From Chloroflexota bacterium (GTDB taxonomy: Bacteria; Chloroflexota; Anaerolineae; UBA2200): a DNA stretch of 64,000 bases. The notes under the pieces are model-generated. The model was given only the letters and a program-made list of their open reading frames with translations, ran no database searches and was not told where the DNA came from. The DNA lies in NCBI GenBank assembly GCA_014360905.1, contig JACIWW010000005.1, positions 62,001 to 126,000 of the forward strand. The letters run 5' to 3'. This document shows, in pieces, positions 8,452-16,032 of the stretch (its first letter is position 1; each line of letters opens with the position of its first letter). A program made the translations under genes and the position numbers.

Positions 8452-9435
8452 TTATCCCATTTGGTCGTCGGGCATGCCCGCTACCTGCTCTTTCCTCTCT
8501 GCTTCTTCAGATCCTTGCACTTGATCTGTACTCTCCCAGAGGTGACAGAAGGCACACAAGTCGGGCACAGTAGTGGGCTGCCCGCAACGCTGGCATTCGC
8601 CCAATTCCACTTCGCTCGCTTCGGCAGAAAGCAAGCGCCCCTCTTGCCGCGCCTGCAGAAAACTTAGGTAGAACATCTGCTTGGCCCCAGGAGAACGCTC
8701 CTCCAGTTGATTGAGCAACTCTTTGTAGAACAGCGTTGTAGCACCTCGGGAGTATGGGCACTCTTCATAGATGTAATCAATGCCACGCACCAAGGCATAG
8801 GCAGCCATCTCACGTTCGTAGAGACGGATCAATGGCTTGACCTTGCGTACCAGCCGAGGATGCGTCGAAAGCAACACAGGCGCCTGGCGCGCGAGGTAAC
8901 CCGTGGCCCAGTGCAAGGCGTTCTGAAAGAGCACTGCGGCCTCATCGTCAAGATTATGCCCAGTAGCAAGCACGTGGTACCCGCCTTCAAAGGCTACCTG
9001 GTTCATGATGTGCCGCTTGACCAGACCACAAGTGCCACAGATGCTGCGTCCCCGTTTGTGACGCGCAACTTCTGGAATGCTCAGACCATATTCGCCCGCC
9101 ACATTGACCACCATGAAGCGGGCGTTGCGTTCGGCTGCGAACCGCTCGACCTTTTGCTGCGAAACATCGGAATAGCCGCCATTCGCAATGCCAAGGTGGA
9201 TATATAGCCCATCTGCGGCATAGCCTAGGCGCAACAAAATATCCCACAGGCTCAGGCTATCCTTGCCCCCAGAGATCGCCACCAGCACGCGTTCATCGGG
9301 CACAAACATGTGAAAATGCTCGATGGCTCGCTGCACCTGCTGTGGAACCCATTCCAGAAAATGCTCGCCACATAGGCTGAGCCTGTGCTGACGCATGTTG
9401 ATCACGGCTGTCTCGCCGCACTTCCTACACTTCAT
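8452..9435 (-). CDS. ttuA: tRNA-5-methyluridine(54) 2-sulfurtransferase, TtuA family
   Basis: A 327-aa PP-loop ATPase. It has an N-terminal zinc finger (CRKCGETAV with a later CGEHF), the PP-loop SGGKDS near residue 56, the Cys pair CGTCGLVKRH that in TtuA helps hold a 4Fe-4S cluster, and a C-terminal zinc ribbon (CQRCGQP and CAFC). TtuA makes 2-thioribothymidine at tRNA position 54, which stabilises tRNA in thermophiles. The sulphur-carrier gene ttuB lies 18 bases upstream in the same operon, which favours TtuA over the related cytidine-32 enzyme TtcA. GGGAAG precedes the ATG. Confidence 0.88.
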   Translation of the reverse strand: MKCRKCGETAVINMRQHRLSLCGEHFLEWVPQQVQRAIEHFHMFVPDERVLVAISGGKDSLSLWDILLRLGYAADGLYIHLGIANGGYSDVSQQKVERFAAERNARFMVVNVAGEYGLSIPEVARHKRGRSICGTCGLVKRHIMNQVAFEGGYHVLATGHNLDDEAAVLFQNALHWATGYLARQAPVLLSTHPRLVRKVKPLIRLYEREMAAYALVRGIDYIYEECPYSRGATTLFYKELLNQLEERSPGAKQMFYLSFLQARQEGRLLSAEASEVELGECQRCGQPTTVPDLCAFCHLWESTDQVQGSEEAERKEQVAGMPDDQMG

Positions 9436-9453
9436 CTTCCCTTTCCCAGTTCG

Positions 9454-9642
9454 CTATCCGCCGGATACCACAGCGATTAGGTGAATCGTGTCATCCGGCT
9501 TGACGATGACATCATCCGTAATCAGCCTGCCATTGCGCAGGGCCAATACTGCCTCAGGCTGCAGCCCAATTTTCTTGATGGCATCGCGCACGGTGATATT
9601 CCCTTTTAATTCCCACTCTTTATCGCGATAAATTATTTTCAT
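9454..9642 (-). CDS. ttuB: Ubiquitin-like sulphur carrier protein TtuB (MoaD/ThiS family)
   Basis: A 62-aa beta-grasp protein ending in the diagnostic Gly-Gly (VVSGG), which is activated as a thiocarboxylate. It starts with a ThiS-like MKIIYRDKEWEL strand and has the LRNGRLITDD segment. Its position directly before ttuA points to TtuB rather than MoaD or ThiS, since no molybdopterin or thiamine gene is nearby. The activating E1-like enzyme (TtuC/MoeB) is not in the window. The start codon lies only about 18 bases from the promoter's -10 element and has no clear Shine-Dalgarno, so the mRNA leader is very short. Confidence 0.88.
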   Translation of the reverse strand: MKIIYRDKEWELKGNITVRDAIKKIGLQPEAVLALRNGRLITDDVIVKPDDTIHLIAVVSGG

Positions 9643-9660
9643 ATGTGGCCAGTATCTGCG

Positions 9661-9689
9661 ATTCTACTGCAAAAACGTGCCCCAGACAA
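9661..9689 (-). promoter_or_regulatory. Promoter of the ttuB-ttuA-yhhQ-era group
   Basis: On the minus strand TTGTCT (-35) and TAGAAT (-10) are separated by exactly 17 bases. The predicted start lies about 11 bases before the ttuB ATG. Confidence 0.6.
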
Positions 9690-9740
9690 GAGCAAAATGC
9701 TTGTGTCAGGCATATGGTAACGATCTATTGGCCACCATAT

Positions 9741-9774
9741 AGCAAAAACCCGGCTTCTTTCAGAAACCGGGTTT
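9741..9774 (-). terminator. Rho-independent terminator of the malic enzyme gene
   Basis: On the minus strand an 8-bp stem (AAACCCGG/CCGGGTTT) is extended inward by four more pairs (TTCT/AGAA) around a tiny loop and is followed by five T. It lies 33 bases after the malic enzyme stop. Confidence 0.8.
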
Positions 9775-9806
9775 CCACAGCTCATCTATCGCCTTCGCTT
9801 ACTGGC

Positions 9807-11159
9807 TCACTCGTTAGGGGGAGGCGCAATCAAGCCTTCCCTCATCAACAAATGCACCTGGTCGCGTGCCGCCTTGATCATTGCTGAGGCTCTGGCATAG
9901 AGTTCTTCACGGGTAGCCTGCAGGCGGGCTACGCCCTGCTCCTGGGCTTTCAAGGCTACGGCGACAGCCTCGCGTGGAAAAACCTCCCACTCTTCCATGG
10001 TGGGAATGATATACTCCTCATGAATGCCCTTATCCTGAGCACACTGCGCCAATTCCTGTGCTGCAGCCAGGCACATTTCATCAGTAATCGTACGGGCGCG
10101 CACGTCCAGCGTGCCCCGGAAAATGCCCGGGAAACCCAGCGAATTGTTAAGCTGATTGGGCCAATCGGAACGGCCTGTTCCTACGATGCGCGCTCCGGCT
10201 TCTTTCGCCTCCCAAGGCCAGATCTCTGGAATCGGGTTAGCGCAAGGGAAAAGAATGGCATCCTTCGCCATGCCTTTCACCCATTCGGGCTTGATCGTAC
10301 CTGGCCCAGGCTTGGAAAGGGCAATGCATACATCTGCACCACGCAAAGCCTCCGCTATGCCGCCACGGCGGTTTTCGGCATTGCTTTCCTGACAGATAGC
10401 CCACTTGTCAGGGAACTGGTCTTGTTTCTCTTCGATGTCCCGGCGTTCTCGATGCAGAATGCCTTGGGAATCCACCACAATGACCTGCCCAAGATCCACT
10501 CCACTGGCTCTCAACAGACGCAACGTAGCAACATTCGCGGCGCCAAAGCCAATCATGGCAATTCGTACTGCAGATAACTCTTTGCCTACGATCTTGAGGG
10601 CATTGAGCAGCCCAGCCAACAATACCGTGGCCGTCCCCTGCTGGTCATCGTGCCAGACAGGAATCTGAATCTCTGGATCTGCACGCAGCGCATCGAGGAT
10701 GTAGAAACATTTGGGTTGGGCAATGTCTTCTAGATTGATGCCGCCAAAAGAAGGTTGAATCAGCTTGATCGCACGGATCATTTCATCTGGATCTTTAGTG
10801 TCCAAGCAAAGCGGCACGGCATCCACGCCACCCAAATATTTGAAGAGCAAAGCCTTTCCTTCCATAACCGGCAGGCCAGCCTCTGGGCCGATATCCCCCA
10901 ATCCAAGCACGCGGGTGCAGTCAGAGACGATGGCAATCACATTGGCTTTGTTGGTGTATTCGTAGACAAGCTCAGGCTGGGCAGAGATGGCCTGACACGG
11001 AGCTGCTACGCCTGGCGTATACCAGATGGCAAAATCATTCAAGTCCCGAATCGGGCACTTGGCGGTGATTGCTATCTTGCCTTGATAGAGGGGGTGCAGT
11101 CGCATAGCCTCTGCGGCAGGTTGTTTCGCTTTTGCTAGCAATTCTTCTATGCTGTACAT
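9807..11159 (-). CDS. NAD(P)-dependent malic enzyme
   Basis: A 450-aa malic enzyme converting malate to pyruvate and CO2 with reduction of NAD(P). Signatures are FAIWYTPGVAAPC, GLGDIGPEAGLPVMEGKA (metal and malate site), PVWHDDQQGTATVLLAGL, and the nucleotide-binding IGFGAANVA. It is the short bacterial form without a C-terminal phosphotransacetylase domain. AGGAG lies 5 bases before the ATG. It follows the yqhQ-like gene by 44 bases and ends at a clear terminator. With the nearby fumarase genes it would link fumarate, malate and pyruvate. The cofactor cannot be assigned from the motif alone. Confidence 0.93.
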   Translation of the reverse strand: MYSIEELLAKAKQPAAEAMRLHPLYQGKIAITAKCPIRDLNDFAIWYTPGVAAPCQAISAQPELVYEYTNKANVIAIVSDCTRVLGLGDIGPEAGLPVMEGKALLFKYLGGVDAVPLCLDTKDPDEMIRAIKLIQPSFGGINLEDIAQPKCFYILDALRADPEIQIPVWHDDQQGTATVLLAGLLNALKIVGKELSAVRIAMIGFGAANVATLRLLRASGVDLGQVIVVDSQGILHRERRDIEEKQDQFPDKWAICQESNAENRRGGIAEALRGADVCIALSKPGPGTIKPEWVKGMAKDAILFPCANPIPEIWPWEAKEAGARIVGTGRSDWPNQLNNSLGFPGIFRGTLDVRARTITDEMCLAAAQELAQCAQDKGIHEEYIIPTMEEWEVFPREAVAVALKAQEQGVARLQATREELYARASAMIKAARDQVHLLMREGLIAPPPNE

Positions 11160-11203
11160 CTTTCTCCTAGAGTAGAGAGGACATTTCTTAGCACAAGCAG
11201 CCT

Positions 11204-12079
11204 TCAGGTGCCCGCATGGTCTTCAGCCAGCACACGCTGCAAAGCAGCGATTGACACTTGCAGCATACTGTCATCCGGTTCCTGAGTTGTGAGCTGTTGT
11301 AGCCAGAGCCCCGGAGCGATGAGAAACCTCACCAGAGCATGGTCATGGTAACGAGCGGTGAATTTGATGAACTCATAAGCCAGAGCAACGACAATAGGCA
11401 CCAAAGCCAGCCGTGACAGCACGCGCCAGAGCATGGGTGGCCGGCCCAACAGCGCTGAGAGGAGAACGAAGAGGACCAATACAATCAAAAGAAAACTCGT
11501 GCCACAGCGTGTATGGGCGATGGGAAAGGGTTTGATTTCCTGAACTGTCAACGGGACGCCTGCTTCATAAGCATTGACGGTCTTGTGTTCTGCCCCATGG
11601 TAGGCAAAAACGCGTCGGATATCGGGCAAACTGCGGATGGCAAGTAAGTAAGCCAGGAAAAACAGCACCCGAACCAATCCTTCGGCCAAGTTGCTGAGCA
11701 GAGGCACAGTGATATAGCGATCGATCAAACCAACTAGCAACATCGGCAGCAGGACAAAAAGTCCAACGCCAAAGACAAGGGAAAGCAAAAGTGTTCCCCA
11801 CATCATAGGGCCACCGAACTGCACGTTTTCTTCCGCCAGAGCCACATCAGCGGAGAACATGAGCGAGCGTGTGCCAAGAACCAGAGTGTCCCACAACATG
11901 GTCAGTCCGCGCACAAAAGGGAACTTGATAAGGGGGCTGTTGTAGAGCCGAGGGGGCAATGGTTCGCTATGCACCACGATCTCGCCAGAGGGCTTGCGCA
12001 CAGCCACTGCCATGTGGCTGGCACCACGGATCATCACGCCCTCGATAACGGCTTGACCACCGTAGTGAAATTCTTTCAT
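11204..12079 (-). CDS. yqhQ: DUF1385 membrane protein (YqhQ-like)
   Basis: A 291-aa membrane protein of the DUF1385/YqhQ family. The N-terminus has the family hallmark [14 protein letters not shown], followed by several hydrophobic helices and the central [17 protein letters not shown] and [12 protein letters not shown] motifs. The biochemical role is not established. I chose ATG 12079 because it overlaps the tdk stop as ATGA and starts exactly at the conserved MKEFHYGGQ; the longer frame would add eleven Ser-rich residues. It sits between tdk and the malic enzyme, probably in one transcript. Confidence 0.9.
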   Translation of the reverse strand: MKEFHYGGQAVIEGVMIRGASHMAVAVRKPSGEIVVHSEPLPPRLYNSPLIKFPFVRGLTMLWDTLVLGTRSLMFSADVALAEENVQFGGPMMWGTLLLSLVFGVGLFVLLPMLLVGLIDRYITVPLLSNLAEGLVRVLFFLAYLLAIRSLPDIRRVFAYHGAEHKTVNAYEAGVPLTVQEIKPFPIAHTRCGTSFLLIVLVLFVLLSALLGRPPMLWRVLSRLALVPIVVALAYEFIKFTARYHDHALVRFLIAPGLWLQQLTTQEPDDSMLQVSIAALQRVLAEDHAGT

Positions 12080-12678
12080 GCTTCTGCCCTGGGACGAGCT
12101 ACTTGGTGACACACCCGGCAGCGTGCCTCATAGACCTCTTCAGCTCCCACCAGAATCACCGGGTCATCATAAGCAGCAGGTTTGCCATTGATGAGGCGTT
12201 GGGTACGGCTGGCTGGCGCTCCACACTGCTGACAAATCGCTTGCAGTTTATCCACCTGTTCGGCCTGAGCCATCAGGACGGGCATGGGGCCAAATGGCTC
12301 GCCCCGGAAATCCATGTCCAACCCGGCTACGATGACGCGCAAGCCACGATTGGCCAACTCGTTTGCTATCTCGGAAATAGCCCAATCGAAGAACTGCGCC
12401 TCATCAATTGCCACTACTTCCGTATCTGGATCGAGATGTTTTAAGATATCAGCAGCCTCTGCGACGGGCGTGGCATGAAACTGCGCACCACTATGCGAGG
12501 TTACCTTCTCATGCACGTAGCGTGTATCTAGACTTGGCTTGAACACCTGTACCTTCTGTTTGGCAATCACGGCGCGCTTGACCCGGCGGATCAATTCTTC
12601 TGTCTTGCCGGAGAACATGGAACCACAGATAACCTCAACCCAGCCCCCTTCATAACGATGGTGAGACACGGCAGTCAT
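12076..12678 (-). CDS. tdk: Thymidine kinase
   Basis: A 200-aa type II thymidine kinase for thymidine salvage. The P-loop is [15 protein letters not shown] near residue 19, followed by DEAQFFD (Walker B) and the [14 protein letters not shown] lasso. The zinc site uses CQQCG and CRVCHQV, all four cysteines present. Length is normal. AAAGGAG lies a few bases before ATG 12678. It overlaps the yqhQ-like gene by four bases and lies downstream of the rpmE terminator. Confidence 0.96.
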   Translation of the reverse strand: MTAVSHHRYEGGWVEVICGSMFSGKTEELIRRVKRAVIAKQKVQVFKPSLDTRYVHEKVTSHSGAQFHATPVAEAADILKHLDPDTEVVAIDEAQFFDWAISEIANELANRGLRVIVAGLDMDFRGEPFGPMPVLMAQAEQVDKLQAICQQCGAPASRTQRLINGKPAAYDDPVILVGAEEVYEARCRVCHQVARPRAEA

Positions 12679-12700
12679 TCTCTCCTTTGCTTTGCGATAT

Positions 12701-12733
12701 GATAAAAGAGACAGAGTGGGTACTCTGTCTCTT
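12701..12733 (-). terminator. Rho-independent terminator after rpmE
   Basis: A perfect 12-bp stem (AAGAGACAGAGT/ACTCTGTCTCTT, 12706-12717 with 12722-12733) with a 4-base loop, followed on the minus strand by TTTTAT. It closes the rplU-rpmA-rpmE transcript; tdk must then be read through or have its own promoter. Confidence 0.8.
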
Positions 12734-12753
12734 CCATCTAACTAGCTGCGAGC

Positions 12754-13245
12754 CTACTCGGATGCAGGGTTTGCAGAGGATTTGGCTTTGCCTCCCGCTT
12801 GAGCCTTCTTGTCGTCCTTTGTTGGCCTACCACGGCCCGTCGTTTTGGGACGCGCCTCTGCCCTGCTCTTGCTGACTCGCGCCTTGCCACCGCCTTTGGG
12901 TTTTGCCTCCACAGCGGCCTGTTCCAAGGGAAGAGCCTCTTCTGGCGCTGCCTTCTTCTCTTCCTCGGTCACGAATTCGAAGATGCTTTCCTCTTTCTCG
13001 CGCTTCTCCATGCGGCGGCGGGCAGTTTCTTCAGCTATTCGCTCCGCCACTTCTTTGCGCCGCTGGAAACGCTCGACCTGACCAGCCGTGTCCACGATGC
13101 GCTGCTCGCCGGTAAAGAAGGGATGGCAGGCTGAACACATTTCGGTGTGGATCACTTCCTGTGTAGATCCAGTAGTCCACGTATTGCCACAGGCACAGAT
13201 AACCTTGGCTTGCGGATAATATTTGGGATGAATATCTTTCTTCAT
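12754..13245 (-). CDS. rpmE: Ribosomal protein bL31 with long C-terminal extension
   Basis: The first 70 or so residues are a zinc-binding (C+) bL31: [16 protein letters not shown] and the pair [10 protein letters not shown], closing with the usual [17 protein letters not shown] block. The protein is 163 aa against the usual 66-90, because of about 90 extra residues: a charged, probably helical stretch ([19 protein letters not shown]), an acidic patch, then a Lys/Ala/Gly-rich tail with GRGRP. I start at ATG 13245, the canonical MKKDIHP; a longer frame upstream has no support. It lies 7 bases after rpmA. Extended bL31 tails may occur in relatives, which I could not check. Confidence 0.93.
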   Translation of the reverse strand: MKKDIHPKYYPQAKVICACGNTWTTGSTQEVIHTEMCSACHPFFTGEQRIVDTAGQVERFQRRKEVAERIAEETARRRMEKREKEESIFEFVTEEEKKAAPEEALPLEQAAVEAKPKGGGKARVSKSRAEARPKTTGRGRPTKDDKKAQAGGKAKSSANPASE

Positions 13246-13252
13246 TGTTTCC

Positions 13253-13513
13253 CTACTGCCTCTCTGGATAGACACTTACACGCTTTTTGTTGCGTGTGAT
13301 GTCCTCGAATTTCACATAGCCGTCAACAGTGGCAAAGATCGTATAGTCTTTGCCCATATCCACGTTCAACCCAGGGTAGAACCTGGTTCCGCGCTGACGC
13401 ACGATAATAGTGCCGCTGCGCACCAACTCCCCATCGAAACGCTTCACACCGAGGCGCTTCGATTCACTATCACGGTTATTGCGGTTGCTACCGCCGCTCT
13501 TCTTGTGTGCCAT
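13253..13513 (-). CDS. rpmA: Ribosomal protein bL27
   Basis: An 86-aa large-subunit protein near the peptidyl-transferase centre. It starts with the canonical MAHKKSGGS followed by [14 protein letters not shown] and the QRGTRFYPG core. ATG 13513 gives the canonical N-terminus; an in-frame codon two positions upstream is less likely. There is no N-terminal cleavable extension of the Firmicutes type. It lies between rplU and rpmE in the conserved order rplU-rpmA, here continued by rpmE. Confidence 0.97.
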   Translation of the reverse strand: MAHKKSGGSNRNNRDSESKRLGVKRFDGELVRSGTIIVRQRGTRFYPGLNVDMGKDYTIFATVDGYVKFEDITRNKKRVSVYPERQ

Positions 13514-13560
13514 GCCCAAACCTCCTCAAGAAACGCAGAATCCCGCTCTGCATAAGCTAA

Positions 13561-13872
13561 CTAGATATTGATCGCCTCAATGCGCAGGCGCGTATATGAC
13601 TGTCGGTGTCCTTTCTTGACCCGATAGCGCTGCTTGGGACGGAAGCGGAAGATAACTGCCTTACGCTTGAGACCATGCCCCAAGACTGTAGCCGTTACGG
13701 AAGCGCCTTTTACCGTCGGCTGGCCAACCTGAACTTTTTCTCCGTCCGCCAAGAGGAGCACACGCTCCAGAGTTACGCTTTGGCCTTGTGCTACCGGCAG
13801 CTTCTCCACCTCAACGGTCTGCCCCACTTCTACTTTGTACTGTTTGCCCCCTGTTTCCACAACAGCGTACAC
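13561..13872 (-). CDS. rplU: Ribosomal protein bL21
   Basis: A 103-aa large-subunit protein. It contains YAVVETGGKQYKVEVGQ at the start and the RFRPKQRYRVKKGHRQSYT signature at the end. The start is GTG 13872: TTTGGAGG lies six bases upstream and the protein then begins at the conserved (V)YAVVETGGKQ. A longer frame beginning at 13929 would run through the mRNA leader hairpin and is rejected. A strong promoter and a structured leader precede it, and rpmA follows after 47 bases. Confidence 0.96.
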   Translation of the reverse strand: MYAVVETGGKQYKVEVGQTVEVEKLPVAQGQSVTLERVLLLADGEKVQVGQPTVKGASVTATVLGHGLKRKAVIFRFRPKQRYRVKKGHRQSYTRLRIEAINI

Positions 13873-13885
13873 CAAATACCTCCAA

Positions 13886-13946
13886 AGAGAAACATTTACC
13901 CCGCTCGCAGGCACAAAAAAAGCTCGCACCTGCGTAGCGGAACTGG
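13886..13946 (-). promoter_or_regulatory. Structured 5' leader of rplU (possible r-protein autoregulation)
   Basis: Between promoter and ribosome site the minus strand has CCGCT(A)CGCAGG pairing with CCTGCGAGCGG (13929-13940 with 13901-13911), with one bulged base. The loop contains a run of seven T after GGTGCGAGC, which resembles an attenuator U-tract. rplU leaders that bind bL21 are known in Bacillus; whether this is one is inference. Confidence 0.4.
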
Positions 13947-13975
13947 AGTATAGCCAGAAGTGGCTATTTTGTCAA
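13947..13975 (-). promoter_or_regulatory. Promoter of rplU-rpmA-rpmE
   Basis: TTGACA and TATACT on the minus strand, with a 17-base spacer. The match to the sigma-70 consensus is nearly perfect, as expected for a ribosomal protein operon. Confidence 0.8.
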
Positions 13976-14045
13976 AAACCGCTAACGCCCCTGCTGGGAT
14001 AGTTCACGTGAAAACCAACTAGCGCTTGCCCAACCAGCCTCAAGC

Positions 14046-14690
14046 CTACGTCTCGCGCACGTCAACGAGTTGGATGCCCAGCTTCTCGAACTCAGGCCAC
14101 AGTTTTTCCTTGTCCACATCCTGAATTTTCATCGTGATGAGGCGGTTGCTGGGATCCTCTCCCAGGAAAGTGCCCAGTGCTACGATGTTGCCCCCCATTT
14201 TGGCCACTTCCTGTGCCATGGCAGCAAGCATTCCCTTTCTTTCAGGCACCAGCAAGGTGAAGCGAGTGCCCTGCGCACGTGCTCCCAGCAACTCGAGGAA
14301 AACTTTGAACAAATCCGTCTCCGTAATAATGCCGACTAATTGATCCCCACGCATCACAGGCAGACCACCAATCTTGTTGTCTACCATGATTCGTGCTGCC
14401 TCTTCCAAAGGGCAGTCCTCACAGATGGTGATAACCTCTTTGGTCATCAGTTCGCGGACCGTGATCTTGGATGTCAGGTAATTGATTTCCCATACGCTTA
14501 GCGAGGTGGCCGGCGATGGCGAGGCATAGAGCAAGTCTTTCTCTGAAACAATACCGACAAGCTTGCCATCCTTGTTCAGGACCGGTAACCGCCGCACCTT
14601 GTTGTCGCGCATGATCTTGAGTGCATCATATAGCGACGTATCTTCCCTGACCGTAATTGGATTGTGGGTCATTCTCTCGCGGATTAACAT
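14046..14690 (-). CDS. CBS-pair and ACT domain protein (AcuB-like)
   Basis: A 214-aa regulatory protein. Two CBS motifs form a Bateman module: MTHNPITVREDTSLYDALK with LPVLNKDGKLVGIVSEKDL, then MTKEVITI with GGLPVMRGDQLVGIITETD. A C-terminal ACT-like domain (about residues 140-214) includes TLLVPERKGMLAAMAQEV. Such proteins bind adenine nucleotides or amino acids and resemble AcuB of Bacillus; the ligand is unknown here. AGGAGG lies 7 bases before ATG 14690. It follows the fumarase beta gene by 83 bases. Confidence 0.85.
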   Translation of the reverse strand: MLIRERMTHNPITVREDTSLYDALKIMRDNKVRRLPVLNKDGKLVGIVSEKDLLYASPSPATSLSVWEINYLTSKITVRELMTKEVITICEDCPLEEAARIMVDNKIGGLPVMRGDQLVGIITETDLFKVFLELLGARAQGTRFTLLVPERKGMLAAMAQEVAKMGGNIVALGTFLGEDPSNRLITMKIQDVDKEKLWPEFEKLGIQLVDVRET

Positions 14691-14773
14691 TTGCTCGCCT
14701 CCTTCGCATTCAATATTGAATTAGTTTCTGCCGTCAGTTCAGTGCCGACAGCATTCATCTTTTTCCACAGGCT

Positions 14774-15346
14774 TTAACACCTGTACTTTGCTTTCCCTTC
14801 TTCGTAGGCATCTCCGCCATAGGCATCATTGGCTACGATTGCTGGCAATTGCTCTAGCTCCAAGCGCAAGATGGCCTCTGGCCCCAAATCTTCATAAGCA
14901 ACGAGTGCCGCCTTCTTCACTTTGCTGGCCAGCAGGGCAGCTATACCCCCTGGAACGGCAAAATAGACTGCCTTATATCGCCGCAGCGCCTCCCGCACCT
15001 CCATGGAGCGTTTGCCCTTGCCAATCATCCCCTTTAAGCCTGCTGCAAGCAACGCAGGCGTATAGGAGTCCATCCGACCACTAGTTGTCGGCCCTGCTGA
15101 ACCAATCGGCTTGCCTGGCCTTGCTGGTGATGGCCCCATATAATACACGATTTGGCCGCGTAGGTCAAAGGGCAGTGGCTCCTCCTGCTGCAATGCTTCC
15201 ACCAGACGCTTGTGTGCAGCATCGCGGGCCACATAGACCATGCCATTGATAGCGACTCTCTCTCCCGCTTTCAGCTGCGCAATCACTTCGTCCGTCAAAG
15301 GAGCAGCAATCTGCAGCGGCTTTTTGCTATGGCTTGGCTCGCTCAA
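14774..15346 (-). CDS. Class I fumarate hydratase (Fe-S), beta/C-terminal subunit
   Basis: A 190-aa subunit of the two-subunit iron-sulphur fumarase that hydrates fumarate to malate. It shows the family features RDAAHKRL, YYMGPSPARPGKPIGSAGPTTSGRMD and GKGKRSMEVREALRRYKAVYF. The partner alpha subunit is at 16033-16878, but a lipoprotein gene lies between them. The start is TTG 15346 with GGAGG nine bases upstream, overlapping the end of that lipoprotein gene by 20 bases. Related L(+)-tartrate dehydratases share this fold, so tartrate is an alternative substrate; the malic enzyme nearby favours fumarase. Confidence 0.9.
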   Translation of the reverse strand: MSEPSHSKKPLQIAAPLTDEVIAQLKAGERVAINGMVYVARDAAHKRLVEALQQEEPLPFDLRGQIVYYMGPSPARPGKPIGSAGPTTSGRMDSYTPALLAAGLKGMIGKGKRSMEVREALRRYKAVYFAVPGGIAALLASKVKKAALVAYEDLGPEAILRLELEQLPAIVANDAYGGDAYEEGKAKYRC

Positions 15347-15983
15347 TCGCCTCTACCTCCATAATCTGCGCATCGCCCTCCACCGTTTTGCTCATGACCC
15401 CAATGACTACTACTTTGCTCCTCATGTACGCATCCAGGTCCAGTCCGCTTTCCTTAGCGCTCAGCAGGCAAATGAGCTTGCCTTCGCGATCAACCAAGAC
15501 ATGGGTGCCCTGCATGTAGATCGAAGGCCCCAGTTCTTGGATATATCCCCTGCGCAGGGACAGACGACGGGGCTCAGTGGACGCCTTGACAGCCCGCACT
15601 GTGATCTCCTTCATCCAGGGGCTGAGCTCAACAATTTCCCCGGTCACTCGAGCAGTCTCACCAAGAAACTTTCTCACTTCTTCGACCTCCCCTCCCTTGA
15701 CAACGTAAGTAATCCGCGATTTGGACAGCCACTGCACGCCAATGATCAACTGCCCATCATCGCTCATCACCAGTCCCTCTACTTCGCCCCAATACGCCTC
15801 TCTAAGAGTGGGCGTAGGGACTAACGTGGGAGTGGGCGGAACGGGTGTTGACGTTGGGGGTGGTGTCAGAGATGGAGTAGCCGTGGGCTGGCGCATCGGA
15901 GCGCATGCAGCAGTAAAGAGCAAAAGTATGCCCAGCATGAGGATCATCGCCCAAGCGAAGGCGACCTTACGCCATCGGTGCAT
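15327..15983 (-). CDS. Putative lipoprotein between the fumarase genes
   Basis: A 218-aa protein with a basic start (MHRWRKVAF), a hydrophobic signal segment and a lipobox-like LLFTAAC, so probably lipid-anchored outside the membrane. A Pro/Thr linker follows the anchor Cys, then about 150 residues in beta-strand-like segments (GEVEGLVMSDDGQLIIGV, TARVTGEIVEL, VVVIGVMSKTVEGDAQIMEV). The repeated short beta motifs suggest an OB-like or nucleic-acid-binding-fold module, but I recognise no family. ATG 15983 has GAGGTG just upstream. It is inserted between the two fumarase subunit genes and overlaps the beta gene; no functional link is evident. Confidence 0.75.
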   Translation of the reverse strand: MHRWRKVAFAWAMILMLGILLLFTAACAPMRQPTATPSLTPPPTSTPVPPTPTLVPTPTLREAYWGEVEGLVMSDDGQLIIGVQWLSKSRITYVVKGGEVEEVRKFLGETARVTGEIVELSPWMKEITVRAVKASTEPRRLSLRRGYIQELGPSIYMQGTHVLVDREGKLICLLSAKESGLDLDAYMRSKVVVIGVMSKTVEGDAQIMEVEAIERAKP

Positions 15984-16032
15984 TCGCGCACCTCGTTGAA
16001 TCCATTCCACGAGCGTGGATTGCCTACACATA

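Noticed and set aside
12754-12850. GRGRP in the bL31 tail as a true DNA-binding AT-hook
   Set aside because: One short motif in a Lys/Gly-rich tail is not enough; RNA contact is at least as likely.
13870-13929. Longer rplU frame starting upstream
   Set aside because: It would translate the leader hairpin; the GTG at 13872 has a ribosome site and gives the conserved N-terminus.
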